DNA from: Rhodospirillales bacterium 20-60-12
Lineage (GTDB): Bacteria > Pseudomonadota > Alphaproteobacteria > Acetobacterales > Acetobacteraceae
DNA: 36,224 nucleotides
Direction: 5' to 3'
Assembly (NCBI GenBank): GCA_002255495.1
Contig: NCAP01000051.1
Location: forward strand, 1-36,224
How positions within the stretch are numbered: position 1 is the stretch's first letter; the number at the start of each line of letters is the position of its first letter. This document shows positions 23,167-33,783 of the stretch, piece after piece. The position numbers were made by a program, and so were the translations under genes. The notes beneath the pieces were generated by a model. The model did not search any database. It was not told where the DNA came from and saw nothing but the letters and a program-made list of their open reading frames with translations.

Positions 23167-24813
23167 TCAAACCCGCAACATATGCACCGCGACCATCGGC
23201 CGCTTGCCGTAGCGTTTACCGACGACTCGGCGCAGGGCAGCTCGTGCCGCGTCCTGCCAGGCCGCGTCGTCATTCCGCAACGCCGCGGGCAGATCATCGA
23301 GGCTTTGAGTGAACTCAGATTCGATCTCGGAACGCGCGGCTTCATCCTCCTCGAACAAACCAGGCGCGCTGACCTGGGCTGCGCCGCGCAATTTGCCGGC
23401 CTTGTCGATCGCGACACTGCCGACCACTACGCCGTTGAACAGCATGCGCCGCCGGGCGGCCATGATCCCGCCTTTGAGCGGCACCAGAGCTGCGCCATCG
23501 ACCGCCAGACGCCCGGTCGGCGCGGAGTCGATAACGGTCGGCACGCCGGGCGCAAGCCGCAGAATATCGCCGTCTTCCAGCACGACGGGGGTGATGCCCT
23601 CATCCTGCGCCAAGGCCGCCTGGGCGGTCATATGCCGCCATTCACCATGGGTCGGGATCAGGTAGCGCGGCTTGATGAGTTTATACAGTTTGCGCAATTC
23701 ATCGCGTGCCGGATGACCCGAGACATGAACCATATGGTCATCTGCGGTCATGATGTTCACGCCGCGGCGGGTCAGGTCGTCATGCACGATGCCGATGGCC
23801 CGTTCATTACCGGGGATCACGCGCGAGGAGAAAATCACCGTATCCCCCTCACCCAGCACCGCGTTGCGGTGCGTGTCGGCGGCGATGCGCGCGAGGGCGG
23901 ATTTTTTCTCGCCCTGGCTGCCGGTCACCAAGATTAGCAGATTTTCATCCGGAATCGAGCCTACTTCGTCTTCGGGGATGAAATCGGGCACATCCTTCAA
24001 ATACCCGGCATGCTGGGCGGCCGCGACATAATTGCCGAGCGATCGGCCGACCAGGGCGACATGCCGGTCAGCCGCGACGGCGGCATGGATGATACTCGCG
24101 ACGCGGGCAATGTTGCTGGCAAAGCAGGTGACCGCCACGCGGCCAGGCAGATCGGCGATCAATGCGGTGAGACTGACGCGCACTTCGGCTTCAGAGCCGG
24201 AATGACCTTCGACCATCGCGTTGGTCGAATCGGAAATCATCGCCAGCACGCCCTCATTGCCGAGTGCCTTCAGCGCTGCCTCATCGGTACGCGGCCCAAT
24301 CAGCGGTTCGGGATCGAACTTCCAGTCGCCAGTATGAAACACCGTGCCGTAGGGCGTGGTGATGGCAATGGCCTGAGCCTCGGGTGTCGAATGCGTCATT
24401 TGAATGAAGCGCAATTTGAACGGTCCGACATCGAAAGCGCCGCCTGGCTTGATGATCTGGATTTTCGCCTCGCCCAGCAAACCGGCCTCGCCGAGCTTGC
24501 GGCGCAGGACGGCGGCGGCAAAAGGTGTCGCATAGATCGGGCAACGCAGGCTCGGCCAGATATGGGCCACACCACCCAGATGGTCCTCATGGGCGTGGGT
24601 GATCACCAGGCCGCGTAAATTCTGCCGCCGGGCGATGATAAAAGCCGGATCCGGCAGAAGCCGCTCGGCTTCGGGCGATTCCGGACCGGCAAAGCCGATC
24701 CCGCAATCGACCGCCAGCCAAACGCCATCCAGCCCATAGAGATTGAGATTCATGCCGATCTCGCCGGTGCCCCCTAGCGGGACAAATACGAAATCGCCTT
24801 TCGACGCGTCCAT
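23167..24813 (-). CDS. rnj: Ribonuclease J
   Basis: This 548-residue metallo-beta-lactamase/beta-CASP nuclease has 5'-3' exonuclease and endonuclease activity in RNA maturation and decay. The zinc motif HAHEDH lies at residues 73-78 (His73, His75, Asp77, His78), with HTGDWKFDPEP carrying a further ligand and a late VSGHPARDELRKL segment and THGEWRHM as in the beta-CASP domain. A C-terminal domain of about 100 residues completes the usual RNase J architecture. ATG 24813 is chosen because GGAAG precedes it by 6 nt and it begins 19 bp after coaX; the longer frame overlaps coaX. It is the last gene of the nuo-birA-coaX-rnj series. Confidence 0.95.
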   Translation of the reverse strand: MDASKGDFVFVPLGGTGEIGMNLNLYGLDGVWLAVDCGIGFAGPESPEAERLLPDPAFIIARRQNLRGLVITHAHEDHLGGVAHIWPSLRCPIYATPFAAAVLRRKLGEAGLLGEAKIQIIKPGGAFDVGPFKLRFIQMTHSTPEAQAIAITTPYGTVFHTGDWKFDPEPLIGPRTDEAALKALGNEGVLAMISDSTNAMVEGHSGSEAEVRVSLTALIADLPGRVAVTCFASNIARVASIIHAAVAADRHVALVGRSLGNYVAAAQHAGYLKDVPDFIPEDEVGSIPDENLLILVTGSQGEKKSALARIAADTHRNAVLGEGDTVIFSSRVIPGNERAIGIVHDDLTRRGVNIMTADDHMVHVSGHPARDELRKLYKLIKPRYLIPTHGEWRHMTAQAALAQDEGITPVVLEDGDILRLAPGVPTVIDSAPTGRLAVDGAALVPLKGGIMAARRRMLFNGVVVGSVAIDKAGKLRGAAQVSAPGLFEEDEAARSEIESEFTQSLDDLPAALRNDDAAWQDAARAALRRVVGKRYGKRPMVAVHMLRV

Positions 24814-24832
24814 TAAGCTTCCAGTTCCAGTT

Positions 24833-25642
24833 TTATTCGGTTTCAATAAATTTCGTGCGATCGTTCGGCAGACGCGGCGCGTCATTGCGTAGAGATAACA
24901 ATCTCAACCCGTCCAATGTCAGGTCGGAATCGATGGTTTCAAGCATGGCACTGCCCTCGGCAAATAAGGGAGCCAGACCGCCGGTTGCGACAACTTTCAA
25001 CGGCGCGCCGAACTCGAGCGTGATGCGCTCGACCATTCCCTCGATCAATCCCACATAGCCCCAGTAAATACCTGAGCGCATGGCCGGGATGGTTGAACGC
25101 CCGATGACTGATTGCGGCCGGCCGATGGCGATCCGCGGCAGGCGTGCCGCAGCCTGATGCAGTGCCTCGATCGACAGATTGATGCCAGGTGAAATAGCAC
25201 CGCCCAAATAGGCGCCGTTTTCATCAATCACGTCAAATGTTGTGGCGGTGCCGAAATCGATCACCACCAGCGGGCCACGATAACGCTGATGCGCAGCCAG
25301 GGCGTTCAGCAGACGATCGGCCCCGACCTCGCTTGGTGTGTCGACATTGATGGCAAAGCCCCAATTAAGTTCGGCGCGCGCGATCAGGGGCTCAACCTCG
25401 AACCATTCGCGGCACAGCCGTCGCAGATGATATAAGGCCGCCGGCACGACGGTGCCGATCACCGCGCGGCTGATCAACCCGCTTTTAATGCCCGCGCGTT
25501 CAAACAGAGCCGAGAGCCAGACGCCATATTCATCCGATGTGCGCTGCACAGTCGTTGCGACGCGCCAGGATCCGCGCCAAGTACGCCCGTCATGAACCGC
25601 GAAAACGATATTGGTATTACCGGCATCAATGACGAGAAGCAT
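24833..25642 (-). CDS. coaX: Type III pantothenate kinase CoaX
   Basis: This 269-residue ASKHA-fold kinase phosphorylates pantothenate, the first committed step to coenzyme A. It starts with [13 protein letters not shown] (phosphate-binding motif with Asp6), then has the [11 protein letters not shown] motif, [13 protein letters not shown] and [11 protein letters not shown], all diagnostic of CoaX. The type III enzyme resists feedback by coenzyme A and needs a monovalent cation, as known for the family. It overlaps the end of birA by 17 nt. The birA-coaX pairing is common in bacteria. panC at 7.7 kb makes its substrate. Confidence 0.97.
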   Translation of the reverse strand: MLLVIDAGNTNIVFAVHDGRTWRGSWRVATTVQRTSDEYGVWLSALFERAGIKSGLISRAVIGTVVPAALYHLRRLCREWFEVEPLIARAELNWGFAINVDTPSEVGADRLLNALAAHQRYRGPLVVIDFGTATTFDVIDENGAYLGGAISPGINLSIEALHQAAARLPRIAIGRPQSVIGRSTIPAMRSGIYWGYVGLIEGMVERITLEFGAPLKVVATGGLAPLFAEGSAMLETIDSDLTLDGLRLLSLRNDAPRLPNDRTKFIETE

Positions 25643-26375
25643 GGGTTAGCGCCGGTCCTTCGGCCGGTTGCAGCGCAATTTCGCCGCTGAGGATGGGGCT
25701 TATGCCGCCAGATTGTTCGAGCAAGAGTGCACCATGGTCGTTCAGACCGGCAAATATGCCGGTGGCATCATGAGTGGATATCATCGTGCCGATCGGGTGG
25801 GCGGCGGCGAGCCAAGCCTGCTTGACAGGAGAAAAACCCTGGCGCTCGAACAGATCAAGCCAATGTGCCAGATCATCCAGGAATTGAGCCGTGAATTCAT
25901 CGCGCAAGCCGGCGTGCCCCGGGGCCAAATGGGCGGTTTTACGGCCCTCGATGAACGGGGCGGAGATTAAATTCGCGCCAACCCCGACCACCATCCAATC
26001 CAGTTGCCCTGCGGAGATCGAGGATTCCACCAGAATACCGGCGAGCTTGGCGCCATTGAGCAAAACATCGTTCGGCCACTTCAGCGAAATACCTGACGCA
26101 TCCTGCAGGAATGCTCCAAGGGCGCCGGCGAGGGCGACGCCCGTGAGCAATGAAATCATCGGCGCATCGGCAAGGGCCAAATGCGGCCGAATGAGCAGCG
26201 AGGCATAGAAATTACCGACCGGTGAATGCCATTTCCGCCCGCTGCGCCCGCGCCCGGCGGATTGGGTTTCCGCAATGATCACCAATCCCGCTTTTTCTCC
26301 AGAGCCAGCGCGGACCGCGCATAGATCCGACGTGGAGCCCAGTGACTCGTAACGTTCGATCCGCCAGTTGATCAC
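25626..26375 (-). CDS. birA: Biotin-[acetyl-CoA-carboxylase] ligase BirA, catalytic domain only
   Basis: This enzyme attaches biotin to the carboxyl carrier protein of acetyl-CoA carboxylase. The motifs GRGRSGRKW (residues 41-49), [19 protein letters not shown] and GVGANL are the biotinyl-AMP and ATP site of class I ligases. No N-terminal helix-turn-helix is present, so it should not act as a repressor. The preferred start is GTG at 26375, two bases after the nuoN stop, giving 249 residues; upstream codons in the frame overlap nuoN and look non-native. The C-terminal SH3-like domain ([12 protein letters not shown]) is intact. Confidence 0.93.
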   Translation of the reverse strand: MINWRIERYESLGSTSDLCAVRAGSGEKAGLVIIAETQSAGRGRSGRKWHSPVGNFYASLLIRPHLALADAPMISLLTGVALAGALGAFLQDASGISLKWPNDVLLNGAKLAGILVESSISAGQLDWMVVGVGANLISAPFIEGRKTAHLAPGHAGLRDEFTAQFLDDLAHWLDLFERQGFSPVKQAWLAAAHPIGTMISTHDATGIFAGLNDHGALLLEQSGGISPILSGEIALQPAEGPALTHASRH

Positions 26376-26377
26376 AT

Positions 26378-27823
26378 TCAGCCAGCCCCGAGCAACGCAT
26401 GGGCCGCAACCGATGCCGCCTGACTGACCGGGCCGGGCACAAAGACGAATAGAGCCGACAGAGCAGCGCAACCGGCAATCATCAGGCCGACGGCCTTACT
26501 GTGATGATCAAATGAAGGGGCGGCTTCATCGAAATACATCACTTTGATGACGCGCAGATAATAGAATGCGGCAACCACACTGGTCAGAACACCGATGACG
26601 GCGAGCCCATACAGCCCGCTTTGCACGGCGGCATAGAAAACATAGAGCTTGCCCCAGAATCCCGAGAGCGGAGGAATGCCGGCGAGTGCCAGCATCAAGG
26701 CCGCCATGGCGAGGGCGAGTCCGCGATTACGCCGGTCAAGCCCGGCGAGATCCGAAATCAGCTCAACCTGCTTGCCGCCTCTGCGCATGGCGATAATGCA
26801 GCCGAACACGCCGAGCGACATGACGGTGTAAATCGCCATGTAAACCAAGGTGGCGGACACGCCAGCTTCGGTGCCCGCGGCAAGCCCGATCAGCGCGTAG
26901 CCCATATGGCTGATCGATGAATAAGCCATCAGGCGTTTGATGTTCAACTGGCCAATCGCACCCAGCGCGCCGAGCAACATCGAGGCGATGGCAATGATTT
27001 CGATCAGCATTTGCCATTGTGACAGCAAAGGTGCGAACGGGCCCATCAGAAGCCGCAGTAGCAACGCCATGGCGGCCATTTTCGGCGCCGTGCTGAACAA
27101 GGACGTCACCGGCGTCGGCGCGCCTTCATACACGTCCGGCGTCCACATATGGAACGGCGCGGCGGAAAGTTTGAAGGCGAGCCCGACCATGACGAACACA
27201 ATGCCGACCAGTGCGCCGTCATTCGCGCGGGCGCTGGACGCAAGAGCATGCGCGAGGCCGGCAAAATCGGTAGTTCCGGAAAATCCATAGACGAGCGAAA
27301 TGCCATAGAGCAGCAGCCCAGAGGCCAGGGCGCTGAGGATGAAATATTTCAAGCCCGCTTCGGTCGATCGTAAATCATCACGCGCGAACGCAGCCACAAC
27401 ATAGAGCGCCAGCGACTGTAATTCGAGCCCGAGATACAACGTCATCATATTGCCGGCCGAGACCATGACCAGCATGCCCAGCGCGCTGAACATGACGAGC
27501 ACGGGGAACTCGAAGCGCCCGATCGCCTCGCGGCGGTTAAAATCGACCGATAATATGAGAGCCCCAGAACAACCCAGCAGAACCAGCATGTCGGCATAGC
27601 GGGTGAAATCATCGGTGAGGAACAACCCACCAAATATCGCACCGGCGGGTGCTGCCAAAATGAAACGCGCCGCGACAACGAAAACAATAACGGCAGTCAC
27701 GGTGCATGCCAAGGCATGGTCGCGCTTACTCAGCACACCGAACAACAGCAAACCCATGGCAGCAAGGGCGATTAGAATATCCGGCATCAGGGCATGTAAT
27801 GCGATATCGGCCATGCTCGTCAT
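26378..27823 (-). CDS. nuoN: NADH-quinone oxidoreductase subunit N
   Basis: This 481-residue subunit is one of three antiporter-like proton channels in the membrane arm of complex I. It has about 14 helices. The key residues are visible: Glu134 in LYLGLELQSLALY, Lys218 in AFKLSAAPFHMWTPD and His225 in the same motif, followed by VYEGAPTPV. The ATG at 27823 shares one base with the nuoM stop (TAATG), indicating coupled translation. It ends two bases before birA. Length and residues are normal for an alphaproteobacterial NuoN. Confidence 0.98.
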   Translation of the reverse strand: MTSMADIALHALMPDILIALAAMGLLLFGVLSKRDHALACTVTAVIVFVVAARFILAAPAGAIFGGLFLTDDFTRYADMLVLLGCSGALILSVDFNRREAIGRFEFPVLVMFSALGMLVMVSAGNMMTLYLGLELQSLALYVVAAFARDDLRSTEAGLKYFILSALASGLLLYGISLVYGFSGTTDFAGLAHALASSARANDGALVGIVFVMVGLAFKLSAAPFHMWTPDVYEGAPTPVTSLFSTAPKMAAMALLLRLLMGPFAPLLSQWQMLIEIIAIASMLLGALGAIGQLNIKRLMAYSSISHMGYALIGLAAGTEAGVSATLVYMAIYTVMSLGVFGCIIAMRRGGKQVELISDLAGLDRRNRGLALAMAALMLALAGIPPLSGFWGKLYVFYAAVQSGLYGLAVIGVLTSVVAAFYYLRVIKVMYFDEAAPSFDHHSKAVGLMIAGCAALSALFVFVPGPVSQAASVAAHALLGAG

Positions 27824-29355
27824 TATTTCGTTACCATGGCTAAATGCGTGGAAGCATGGTTCGGTGCGGCCTGCAGAGCGGCCAGATGCAATTGCACCAT
27901 GGATTGCACCGAGGAATCGAGCAGATGGGTAACCAGGCCCGGATAGACGCCGAGTAGCAACACAAGCAGGACCAGGGGCGCGAACATTGCCGCTTCGCGC
28001 AGATTGATGTCGCCGGGCAGCGCCATGATCGCTTGCGATCTATTGTCGTACAAAACCCGGCGTACCATCACGAGCATATAGGCCGCCGCCAGAACCATGC
28101 CGGAGGCACTGAGCAGTGCGACCCAGAAATTCACCTTAATCGCGCCGACCATGACGAGAATTTCACCGATGAAGCCCGAGGTTCCAGGCATGCCCATATT
28201 CGCCAGTGCAAAAATGACCAATAGCACCGCAAAGACCGGCATGCGCTGGGCAAGGCCGCCGAGCTTGCTCAAATCCAGTGATACGCCACGCCCCAGCAGC
28301 ACACCGACACAGACAAACAAGGCCGCCGTAACCAGACTATGGGAGACCATCTGGAACAGAGCACCTTCGATGCCTTCGATATTGAAGGCGAATATCCCGA
28401 CAATGATCAGACCCATATGCGCGATCGAGGAATAGGCGATCATGCGTTTCATGTCGGTCTGCGCGAGGGCCGCATAAGATGCATAGATCATGGCCACGAC
28501 GCCGAGCGTGAACATCAATGGTTCAAAATAGGTCGCGGCTTGCGGTAGCATTGGCACAACGAAGCGGAGGAACCCGTAAGCCCCCATTTTCGACAAAATG
28601 GCCGCCAGCATGATCGTGCCAGGCAACGGCGCTTGCGCATAAGCATCGGGCAGCCAGGTATGCAGCGGCCAAAGTGCGGCCTTCACACCAAAGGCTGCCA
28701 GAAATGCCAGGAACAGATAAGGCTGAGCGGCCACGGGGATAGGCGTGTGCAGCAAGGTCACGATATTGGTCGTGCCGGCGTTATGCCACATATAAACCAA
28801 AGCCAGCAGCATCAGCAGCGAACCGACGAGGGTATAGAGGAAAAATTTCAACGCCGCGAAAACCCGGCGCTCACCGCCCCAAATGCCGATGATCAGAAAC
28901 ATCGGAATCAAAACCGCCTCGAAGAAAATATAGAAAAGCAGGAAATCCAATGCTGCGAACATGCCGATCATCATGGTTTCCAGCAACAGAAACGCCGCCA
29001 TATATTCGCGCGCCCGCTTAGTCTGCCGCCAGCTCGCCAGCACCACGATCGGGGTCATCAGAGCAGTGAGAATGATAAAAAAGACGCTGATACCATCGAC
29101 ACCCAACCGGTAACTGACATGCAATTGCGGCAGCCAGGGCAGTGCTTCAGTGAACTGGAAACCAGGCACCGATGGCGAGAATTTGGCGAGCAGCACGACG
29201 GATAAAGCGAGCACGATCAGGCTCGTCCAAAGGGCGATCCAGCTGGCATTACGCGCGACATTCGCCTCTGTCCCGCGCAACGTGAACACCGCAACCGCAC
29301 CGACCAGCGGCAGCCAGATCAGCAGGGACAGAATGGGAAAACCCAAATCGTTCAT
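27823..29355 (-). CDS. nuoM: NADH-quinone oxidoreductase subunit M
   Basis: This 510-residue antiporter-like subunit has about 14 helices. Glu146 in FFEAVLIPMF and Lys225 in FGVKAALWPLHTWLPDAY match the residues needed for proton translocation, with His232 in the same helix break. The loop after that motif reads DAYAQAPLPGT, while most proteobacterial homologues I recall have DAH followed by APTAGS; the change is outside the known key residues. It starts 3 bp after the nuoL stop. Membrane location and role in the distal arm of complex I follow from the family. Confidence 0.98.
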   Translation of the reverse strand: MNDLGFPILSLLIWLPLVGAVAVFTLRGTEANVARNASWIALWTSLIVLALSVVLLAKFSPSVPGFQFTEALPWLPQLHVSYRLGVDGISVFFIILTALMTPIVVLASWRQTKRAREYMAAFLLLETMMIGMFAALDFLLFYIFFEAVLIPMFLIIGIWGGERRVFAALKFFLYTLVGSLLMLLALVYMWHNAGTTNIVTLLHTPIPVAAQPYLFLAFLAAFGVKAALWPLHTWLPDAYAQAPLPGTIMLAAILSKMGAYGFLRFVVPMLPQAATYFEPLMFTLGVVAMIYASYAALAQTDMKRMIAYSSIAHMGLIIVGIFAFNIEGIEGALFQMVSHSLVTAALFVCVGVLLGRGVSLDLSKLGGLAQRMPVFAVLLVIFALANMGMPGTSGFIGEILVMVGAIKVNFWVALLSASGMVLAAAYMLVMVRRVLYDNRSQAIMALPGDINLREAAMFAPLVLLVLLLGVYPGLVTHLLDSSVQSMVQLHLAALQAAPNHASTHLAMVTK

Positions 29356-29358
29356 GGT

Positions 29359-31287
29359 TCAGCGCACCAACAAAAAAATACTGACCAGGGCCAACAGGCC
29401 GATCAGCATGACAAAGGCATAAATGGCGATCGAGCCGGTTTGCATTTTAATCGCCTGGGTAGACGCATCTGAGGTAAGATGCGCGACGCCGTTGGGAATG
29501 CCGTCGATCATTTGATCATCGCCGACATGCCAGAGGAACTTGGCGAGCCGCCAACTCGGACGGACCAGCAGCGCGTCATACACTTCGTCAAAATACCATT
29601 TATGGAGAAGAAACTGATAAATCGACTGGAAACGCGCAGCCAGTGCCACGGGAATCGCCGGCAGCGTGACATAGAACAAAAAGCCGAGGCCAAGGCCGGC
29701 AAGTGACATGAGGAGCGGCAGTTTCGCTACCCATTCGGGCAGTTGCTCAATGGCGAGCAGAATGCTGCCATGCGGACCTGCGGCAATGGCGCTGCCCCAG
29801 AAATTCGCCATATCCGCGCCCACGAATGGCCGATCCAGCAGAAAACCGCTGCTCAAGGCCCCGAGTGCCAGAACCACCAGCGGCCCGGTCATGACGGCCG
29901 GGCTTTCATGCGCATGCTCCATAATCTCGGGTGCTGCGCGCGGTGCGCCGTGAAAGACCATGAGGATCAGGCGGGAGACATAAAAAGCGGTGAGCAGAGC
30001 GGCAATGTTCCCGCACGCCCAGCCGAACATGCCGGCTTGGCTGTTTGCTGCGTAGGCGGCCTCGAGAATGACATCCTTGGAATAATAGCCCGAAAAAGGC
30101 GGGATGGCGGCAAGTGCCAGGGCGCCCACCCACATGACCACATAGGTGACAGGCAATTTGCGCCACAGGCCGCCCATTTTGCGAATGTCCTGCTCTTCGG
30201 ACAAAGCATGAATCACAGAACCGGCGGCCAGGAACAGCAAAGCTTTGAAGAAGGCGTGATTGATCAGATGAAACATCGCTGCCGGGTCGGCGCCGACGCC
30301 GGCGGCTATGAACATATAGCCGAGCTGCGAGCAGGTCGAATAAGCGATGATCCGCTTGATGTCGGTCTGCACGCACGCCACGGTGGCGGCGAATAAGGCC
30401 GTGGCGCTGCCGATGATGGTGATGAAATCCTCTGCGCCCGGGGCCAGTGAAATCAGCGGCGACATCCGCACTACCAAAAACACGCCCGCCGCCACCATAG
30501 TGGCGGCATGAATAAGGGCGGAAATCGGGGTTGGGCCCTCCATGGCGTCGGCAAGCCAGGTGTGCAGAAAAATCTGCGCGGACTTGCCCATCGCCCCGAT
30601 GAATAGCAGCACCGCGATCACTTCAAGCACCGGGAATTGCGTGCCGAAGAGGGTGTATTTGGCATCCACCATCGCACCCGAGGCGGCGAAAATATGATCG
30701 AACTGGATGGAGTGGAATTGCAGGTAAATCAGTGCGATGCCGATGGCAAAGCCCAGATCGCCCACCCTGTTCACGACAAAGGCTTTAATGGCCGCTGCAT
30801 TGGCCGCCGGCTTGTCATACCAATAACCAATCAGCAGATATGAGACGAGGCCTACACCCTCCCAGCCGAAAAATAATTGCAGCAGATTATCCGCCGTCAC
30901 CAGCATCAACATCGCGAAGGTAAACAGCGACATATAGACAAAGAACCGCGGCATCGTGCGGTCATGGCTCATATAACCAAACGAGTAGATATGGATCAGG
31001 GCAGAGACGACACTGACCATCGCCACCATGACGAGTGAAAGCGCGTCCTGCTGCAAGGCCCAATTGGCGGCGAAATGCCCGACCGAGATGAATGAGCCGA
31101 GCGTGATGGTCTGATCAGGCGCACCGATGATCAGATGCCGAACGGCAGGAACGACACCGCAGAAAGCAGAGATGATGATGAATATGATGCTCACACCCAC
31201 CGCCAGATTCCGGCTCAGAAATGGCCGGAGCAGCAGGGTCAGAAACGCGCCGGCCAGGGGTGCAAAAACAGCGAGGGTCGTGAACAT
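29359..31287 (-). CDS. nuoL: NADH-quinone oxidoreductase subunit L
   Basis: This is the most distal proton-channel subunit of complex I, 642 residues with about 16 helices and a C-terminal amphipathic lateral helix (about residues 540-600) that braces NuoM and NuoN. Glu143 in FFGWEGVGLVSYLLIGYW, Lys235 in GAMGKSAQIFLHTWL and His260 in ALIHAATM correspond to the functional charged residues. The ATG at 31287 lies 1 bp after the nuoK stop. No anomalies were seen. Confidence 0.98.
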   Translation of the reverse strand: MFTTLAVFAPLAGAFLTLLLRPFLSRNLAVGVSIIFIIISAFCGVVPAVRHLIIGAPDQTITLGSFISVGHFAANWALQQDALSLVMVAMVSVVSALIHIYSFGYMSHDRTMPRFFVYMSLFTFAMLMLVTADNLLQLFFGWEGVGLVSYLLIGYWYDKPAANAAAIKAFVVNRVGDLGFAIGIALIYLQFHSIQFDHIFAASGAMVDAKYTLFGTQFPVLEVIAVLLFIGAMGKSAQIFLHTWLADAMEGPTPISALIHAATMVAAGVFLVVRMSPLISLAPGAEDFITIIGSATALFAATVACVQTDIKRIIAYSTCSQLGYMFIAAGVGADPAAMFHLINHAFFKALLFLAAGSVIHALSEEQDIRKMGGLWRKLPVTYVVMWVGALALAAIPPFSGYYSKDVILEAAYAANSQAGMFGWACGNIAALLTAFYVSRLILMVFHGAPRAAPEIMEHAHESPAVMTGPLVVLALGALSSGFLLDRPFVGADMANFWGSAIAAGPHGSILLAIEQLPEWVAKLPLLMSLAGLGLGFLFYVTLPAIPVALAARFQSIYQFLLHKWYFDEVYDALLVRPSWRLAKFLWHVGDDQMIDGIPNGVAHLTSDASTQAIKMQTGSIAIYAFVMLIGLLALVSIFLLVR

Positions 31288-31288
31288 G

Positions 31289-31597
31289 TCAGCCTTTCAT
31301 CACCGTCACGTCCTCGACCTCGATCGAGCCGCGATTGCGGAAATAGACAACGACGATGGCAAGCCCGATGGCCGCCTCGGCGGCGGCCACGGTCAGCACG
31401 AACATCGCGAAAACCTGACCTACCATGTCGTGCAAAGCGGCCGAAAATGCGATAAAATTCAAATTAGCGGCCAGCAGGATCAGTTCGATCGACATCATGA
31501 TCACAATGATATTCTTGCGGTTCATGAAGATGCCGAAAATGCCGATGACCAGCAGCAAGGCTGCTACCGTGAGATATTGCGCGAGACCGATCGTCAT
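31289..31597 (-). CDS. nuoK: NADH-quinone oxidoreductase subunit K
   Basis: This 102-residue subunit has three transmembrane helices. The two conserved buried glutamates are present: Glu38 in [15 protein letters not shown] and Glu74 in [14 protein letters not shown], which take part in proton transfer between NuoH and NuoN. It overlaps nuoJ by 4 nt (ATGA) and is followed one base later by nuoL. Size is standard. Confidence 0.98.
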   Translation of the reverse strand: MTIGLAQYLTVAALLLVIGIFGIFMNRKNIIVIMMSIELILLAANLNFIAFSAALHDMVGQVFAMFVLTVAAAEAAIGLAIVVVYFRNRGSIEVEDVTVMKG

Positions 31598-32247
31598 TGG
31601 CTGATCTCCTCGGCTTGCGGGGTAGCCGGCGGGGAGACGAGTTTGACGCCAGCACCAAATTCGGCTCGTACCATGGTGAGCGTATCGGCAACCTGCCTGG
31701 CCTGCTGACGCGCCACATCGGGTCGCAGCGACTTCTTGCGATCGCGATGAGTGAGCACAATCGCACCGATCATGGCGACCAGCAGCACCATGCCTGATAA
31801 TTGGAACAGTAGAATGTAGCGGGTATAGATTAACTCACCTAAAGCCACTGTGTTGGTGACATCACCCGGCGCTGGCGACAGGCGCAACACGGCAGCACCC
31901 GGCGCGATGACGAAATTCATGACGACCAATGCCAACTCGGCGAACAGGACAAACCCGACCAGCGCTCCGACCGGCGCGTAGCGCTGATATCCTTCACGCA
32001 AAGCAGCGAAATTCACGTCCAGCATCATGACGACGAACAGGAACAATACCGCAACCGCGCCGATATAAACAATCGCCAGAACCATAGCCAAAAATTCAGC
32101 GCCGGCCAGCAGAAACAGTACCGCCGCGTTGATGAACGCCAAAATCAAAAACAACACAGAATGAACCGGGTTGCGCGAGGTCACGACCATCGCAGCCGAG
32201 AGCAGTAATATGCCCGACGCGATATAGAATATGATGCTTGCGATCAT
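31594..32247 (-). CDS. nuoJ: NADH-quinone oxidoreductase subunit J
   Basis: This 217-residue subunit has five hydrophobic helices in its first 170 residues, with the conserved [17 protein letters not shown] helix that in other species switches between alpha and pi-bulge states during coupling. The C-terminal tail of about 45 residues is polar and rich in Ala, Arg and Gln, as is variable in this family. It overlaps nuoI and nuoK by 4 nt each. Confidence 0.97.
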   Translation of the reverse strand: MIASIIFYIASGILLLSAAMVVTSRNPVHSVLFLILAFINAAVLFLLAGAEFLAMVLAIVYIGAVAVLFLFVVMMLDVNFAALREGYQRYAPVGALVGFVLFAELALVVMNFVIAPGAAVLRLSPAPGDVTNTVALGELIYTRYILLFQLSGMVLLVAMIGAIVLTHRDRKKSLRPDVARQQARQVADTLTMVRAEFGAGVKLVSPPATPQAEEISQ

Positions 32248-32732
32248 CTGTAAGGTGCGTCCAGTTCGAGCCGCTTGGCGATTTCAGGCTCCCAGCGGTC
32301 TCCGTTGTCGAGCAATTTGGCCTTGTTATAAATCAGCTCCTCACGCGTTTCTGTGGCGAATTCATAATTCGGGCCTTCGACGATCGCATCCACCGGGCAG
32401 GCTTCTTCGCACAGGCCGCAATAGATGCATTTGGTCATGTCGATATCATAGCGCGTTGTACGGCGCGAGCCATCATCGCGCGGCTCCGCCTCGATCGTAA
32501 TGGCTTGGGCCGGGCAAACCGCTTCGCATAATTTGCACGCAATGCAGCGCTCTTCGCCGTTGGGGTAGCGGCGCAAAGCATGCTCGCCCTTAAAGCGCGG
32601 GCTGATGACGTTTTTTTCAAACGGGTAGTTCAATGTTGCCTTCGGCTTGAAGAAATAGCGCAAGGTCAGTGCCATGCCTGAGAGTAGTTCGAGCAACAGA
32701 AAACTACGCGCTGTCCGGTCAAGAAGCGCCAT
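32244..32732 (-). CDS. nuoI: NADH-quinone oxidoreductase subunit I (two [4Fe-4S] clusters)
   Basis: This 162-residue peripheral-arm subunit carries clusters N6a and N6b, which pass electrons towards the quinone site. Two ferredoxin motifs are complete: Cys63, Cys66, Cys69, Cys73, and Cys102, Cys105, Cys108, Cys112. An N-terminal amphipathic helix (about residues 10-30) contacts the membrane. The ATG at 32732 has a GGGGG tract five bases upstream. It follows nuoH after a 32-bp gap, the widest between the nuo genes in the window. Confidence 0.98.
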   Translation of the reverse strand: MALLDRTARSFLLLELLSGMALTLRYFFKPKATLNYPFEKNVISPRFKGEHALRRYPNGEERCIACKLCEAVCPAQAITIEAEPRDDGSRRTTRYDIDMTKCIYCGLCEEACPVDAIVEGPNYEFATETREELIYNKAKLLDNGDRWEPEIAKRLELDAPYR

Positions 32733-32764
32733 GAGAACCCCCGATCACTATCATGCTGGCCCGC

Positions 32765-33778
32765 TCAACCATGCGGCAACCAGCCAAAAACTTCTAAAAC
32801 GCTCGCGGTGACGACCAGCCAGACCAATGAGAAAGGCAGAAATATTTTCCAGCCCAGGCGCATCAATTGATCATAGCGAAAGCGCGGGAAAGTGGCGCGC
32901 ACCCACAAAAACACGAACAGGCAGACGAATAATTTCAGCAGAAACCAGAGCGGGCCGGGCAGCCAGGTGAAAGGTGCGAAGGGAATGGGCGAAAGCCAGC
33001 CACCGAGGAACAAAGTCGTGGTCATCGCACTCATCAAGATCATGTTGGCGTATTCGCCGAGGAAGAACAGCGCGAAGCTCATGGCGCTATATTCGACGAA
33101 AAACCCGGCGACAATCTCGCTCTCGCCTTCGGGCAAATCAAACGGCGCCCGATTGGTCTCGGCCAGAGCTGAGATAAAAAAGATGATGAACATCGGGAAC
33201 AACGGCACCGCGAAGAATATATGCCGTTGCGCCAGCACGATGTCGTTCAAATTCAAGCTGCCGACGCAGAGTAGAACACAGACGATGACAAGACCGATCG
33301 AGACCTCGTAGCTGACCATCTGTGCAGCACTGCGCATGGCGCCCAGAAACGCATATTTCGAATTACTCGCCCAGCCAGCGATGATAATACCATAGACCCC
33401 GAGTGAGGAAATCGCGAACAGATAAAGTACACCCACATTGATATTCGCGACCGCCCAATGGTTATTCACCGGAATAACTGCCCAGGCGATGACCGCAAGA
33501 CCAAAGGTAATCATCGGCGCGAGCAGGAATAATCCCCGGTTCGAGCCGGTGGGAATGATGGTCTCTTTCATCAGCATTTTTATGGCGTCGGCGAAAGGTT
33601 GCCACAGACCGAATGGACCCACCACGTTCGGGCCTTTGCGCATTTGCATGGCGCCGAGGACCTTGCGTTCAAAATAGGTCAGATACGCCACACCGATGAG
33701 CAACGGCACGATAATGGCAAGCGACTGCAGCAAGGTGAGAACCAGAATGCCGAAATCACTGTTCAAAAATGCGCTCAT
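32765..33778 (-). CDS. nuoH: NADH-quinone oxidoreductase subunit H
   Basis: This 337-residue membrane subunit forms the quinone-access chamber with NuoB and NuoD. It has eight helices, with the conserved [21 protein letters not shown] loop at residues 34-54 and the acidic loop around [15 protein letters not shown], both needed for quinone binding and coupling. The ATG at 33778 gives the standard N-terminus and lies 5 bp after the nuoG stop; the frame extends further but overlaps nuoG. Confidence 0.97.
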   Translation of the reverse strand: MSAFLNSDFGILVLTLLQSLAIIVPLLIGVAYLTYFERKVLGAMQMRKGPNVVGPFGLWQPFADAIKMLMKETIIPTGSNRGLFLLAPMITFGLAVIAWAVIPVNNHWAVANINVGVLYLFAISSLGVYGIIIAGWASNSKYAFLGAMRSAAQMVSYEVSIGLVIVCVLLCVGSLNLNDIVLAQRHIFFAVPLFPMFIIFFISALAETNRAPFDLPEGESEIVAGFFVEYSAMSFALFFLGEYANMILMSAMTTTLFLGGWLSPIPFAPFTWLPGPLWFLLKLFVCLFVFLWVRATFPRFRYDQLMRLGWKIFLPFSLVWLVVTASVLEVFGWLPHG

Positions 33779-33783
33779 GTCAC

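Noticed and set aside
26376-26471. N-terminal extension of BirA that might be a helix-turn-helix domain
   Set aside because: The 32 extra residues overlap nuoN out of frame and are Cys/Arg/Gly rich, unlike a BirA DNA-binding domain.
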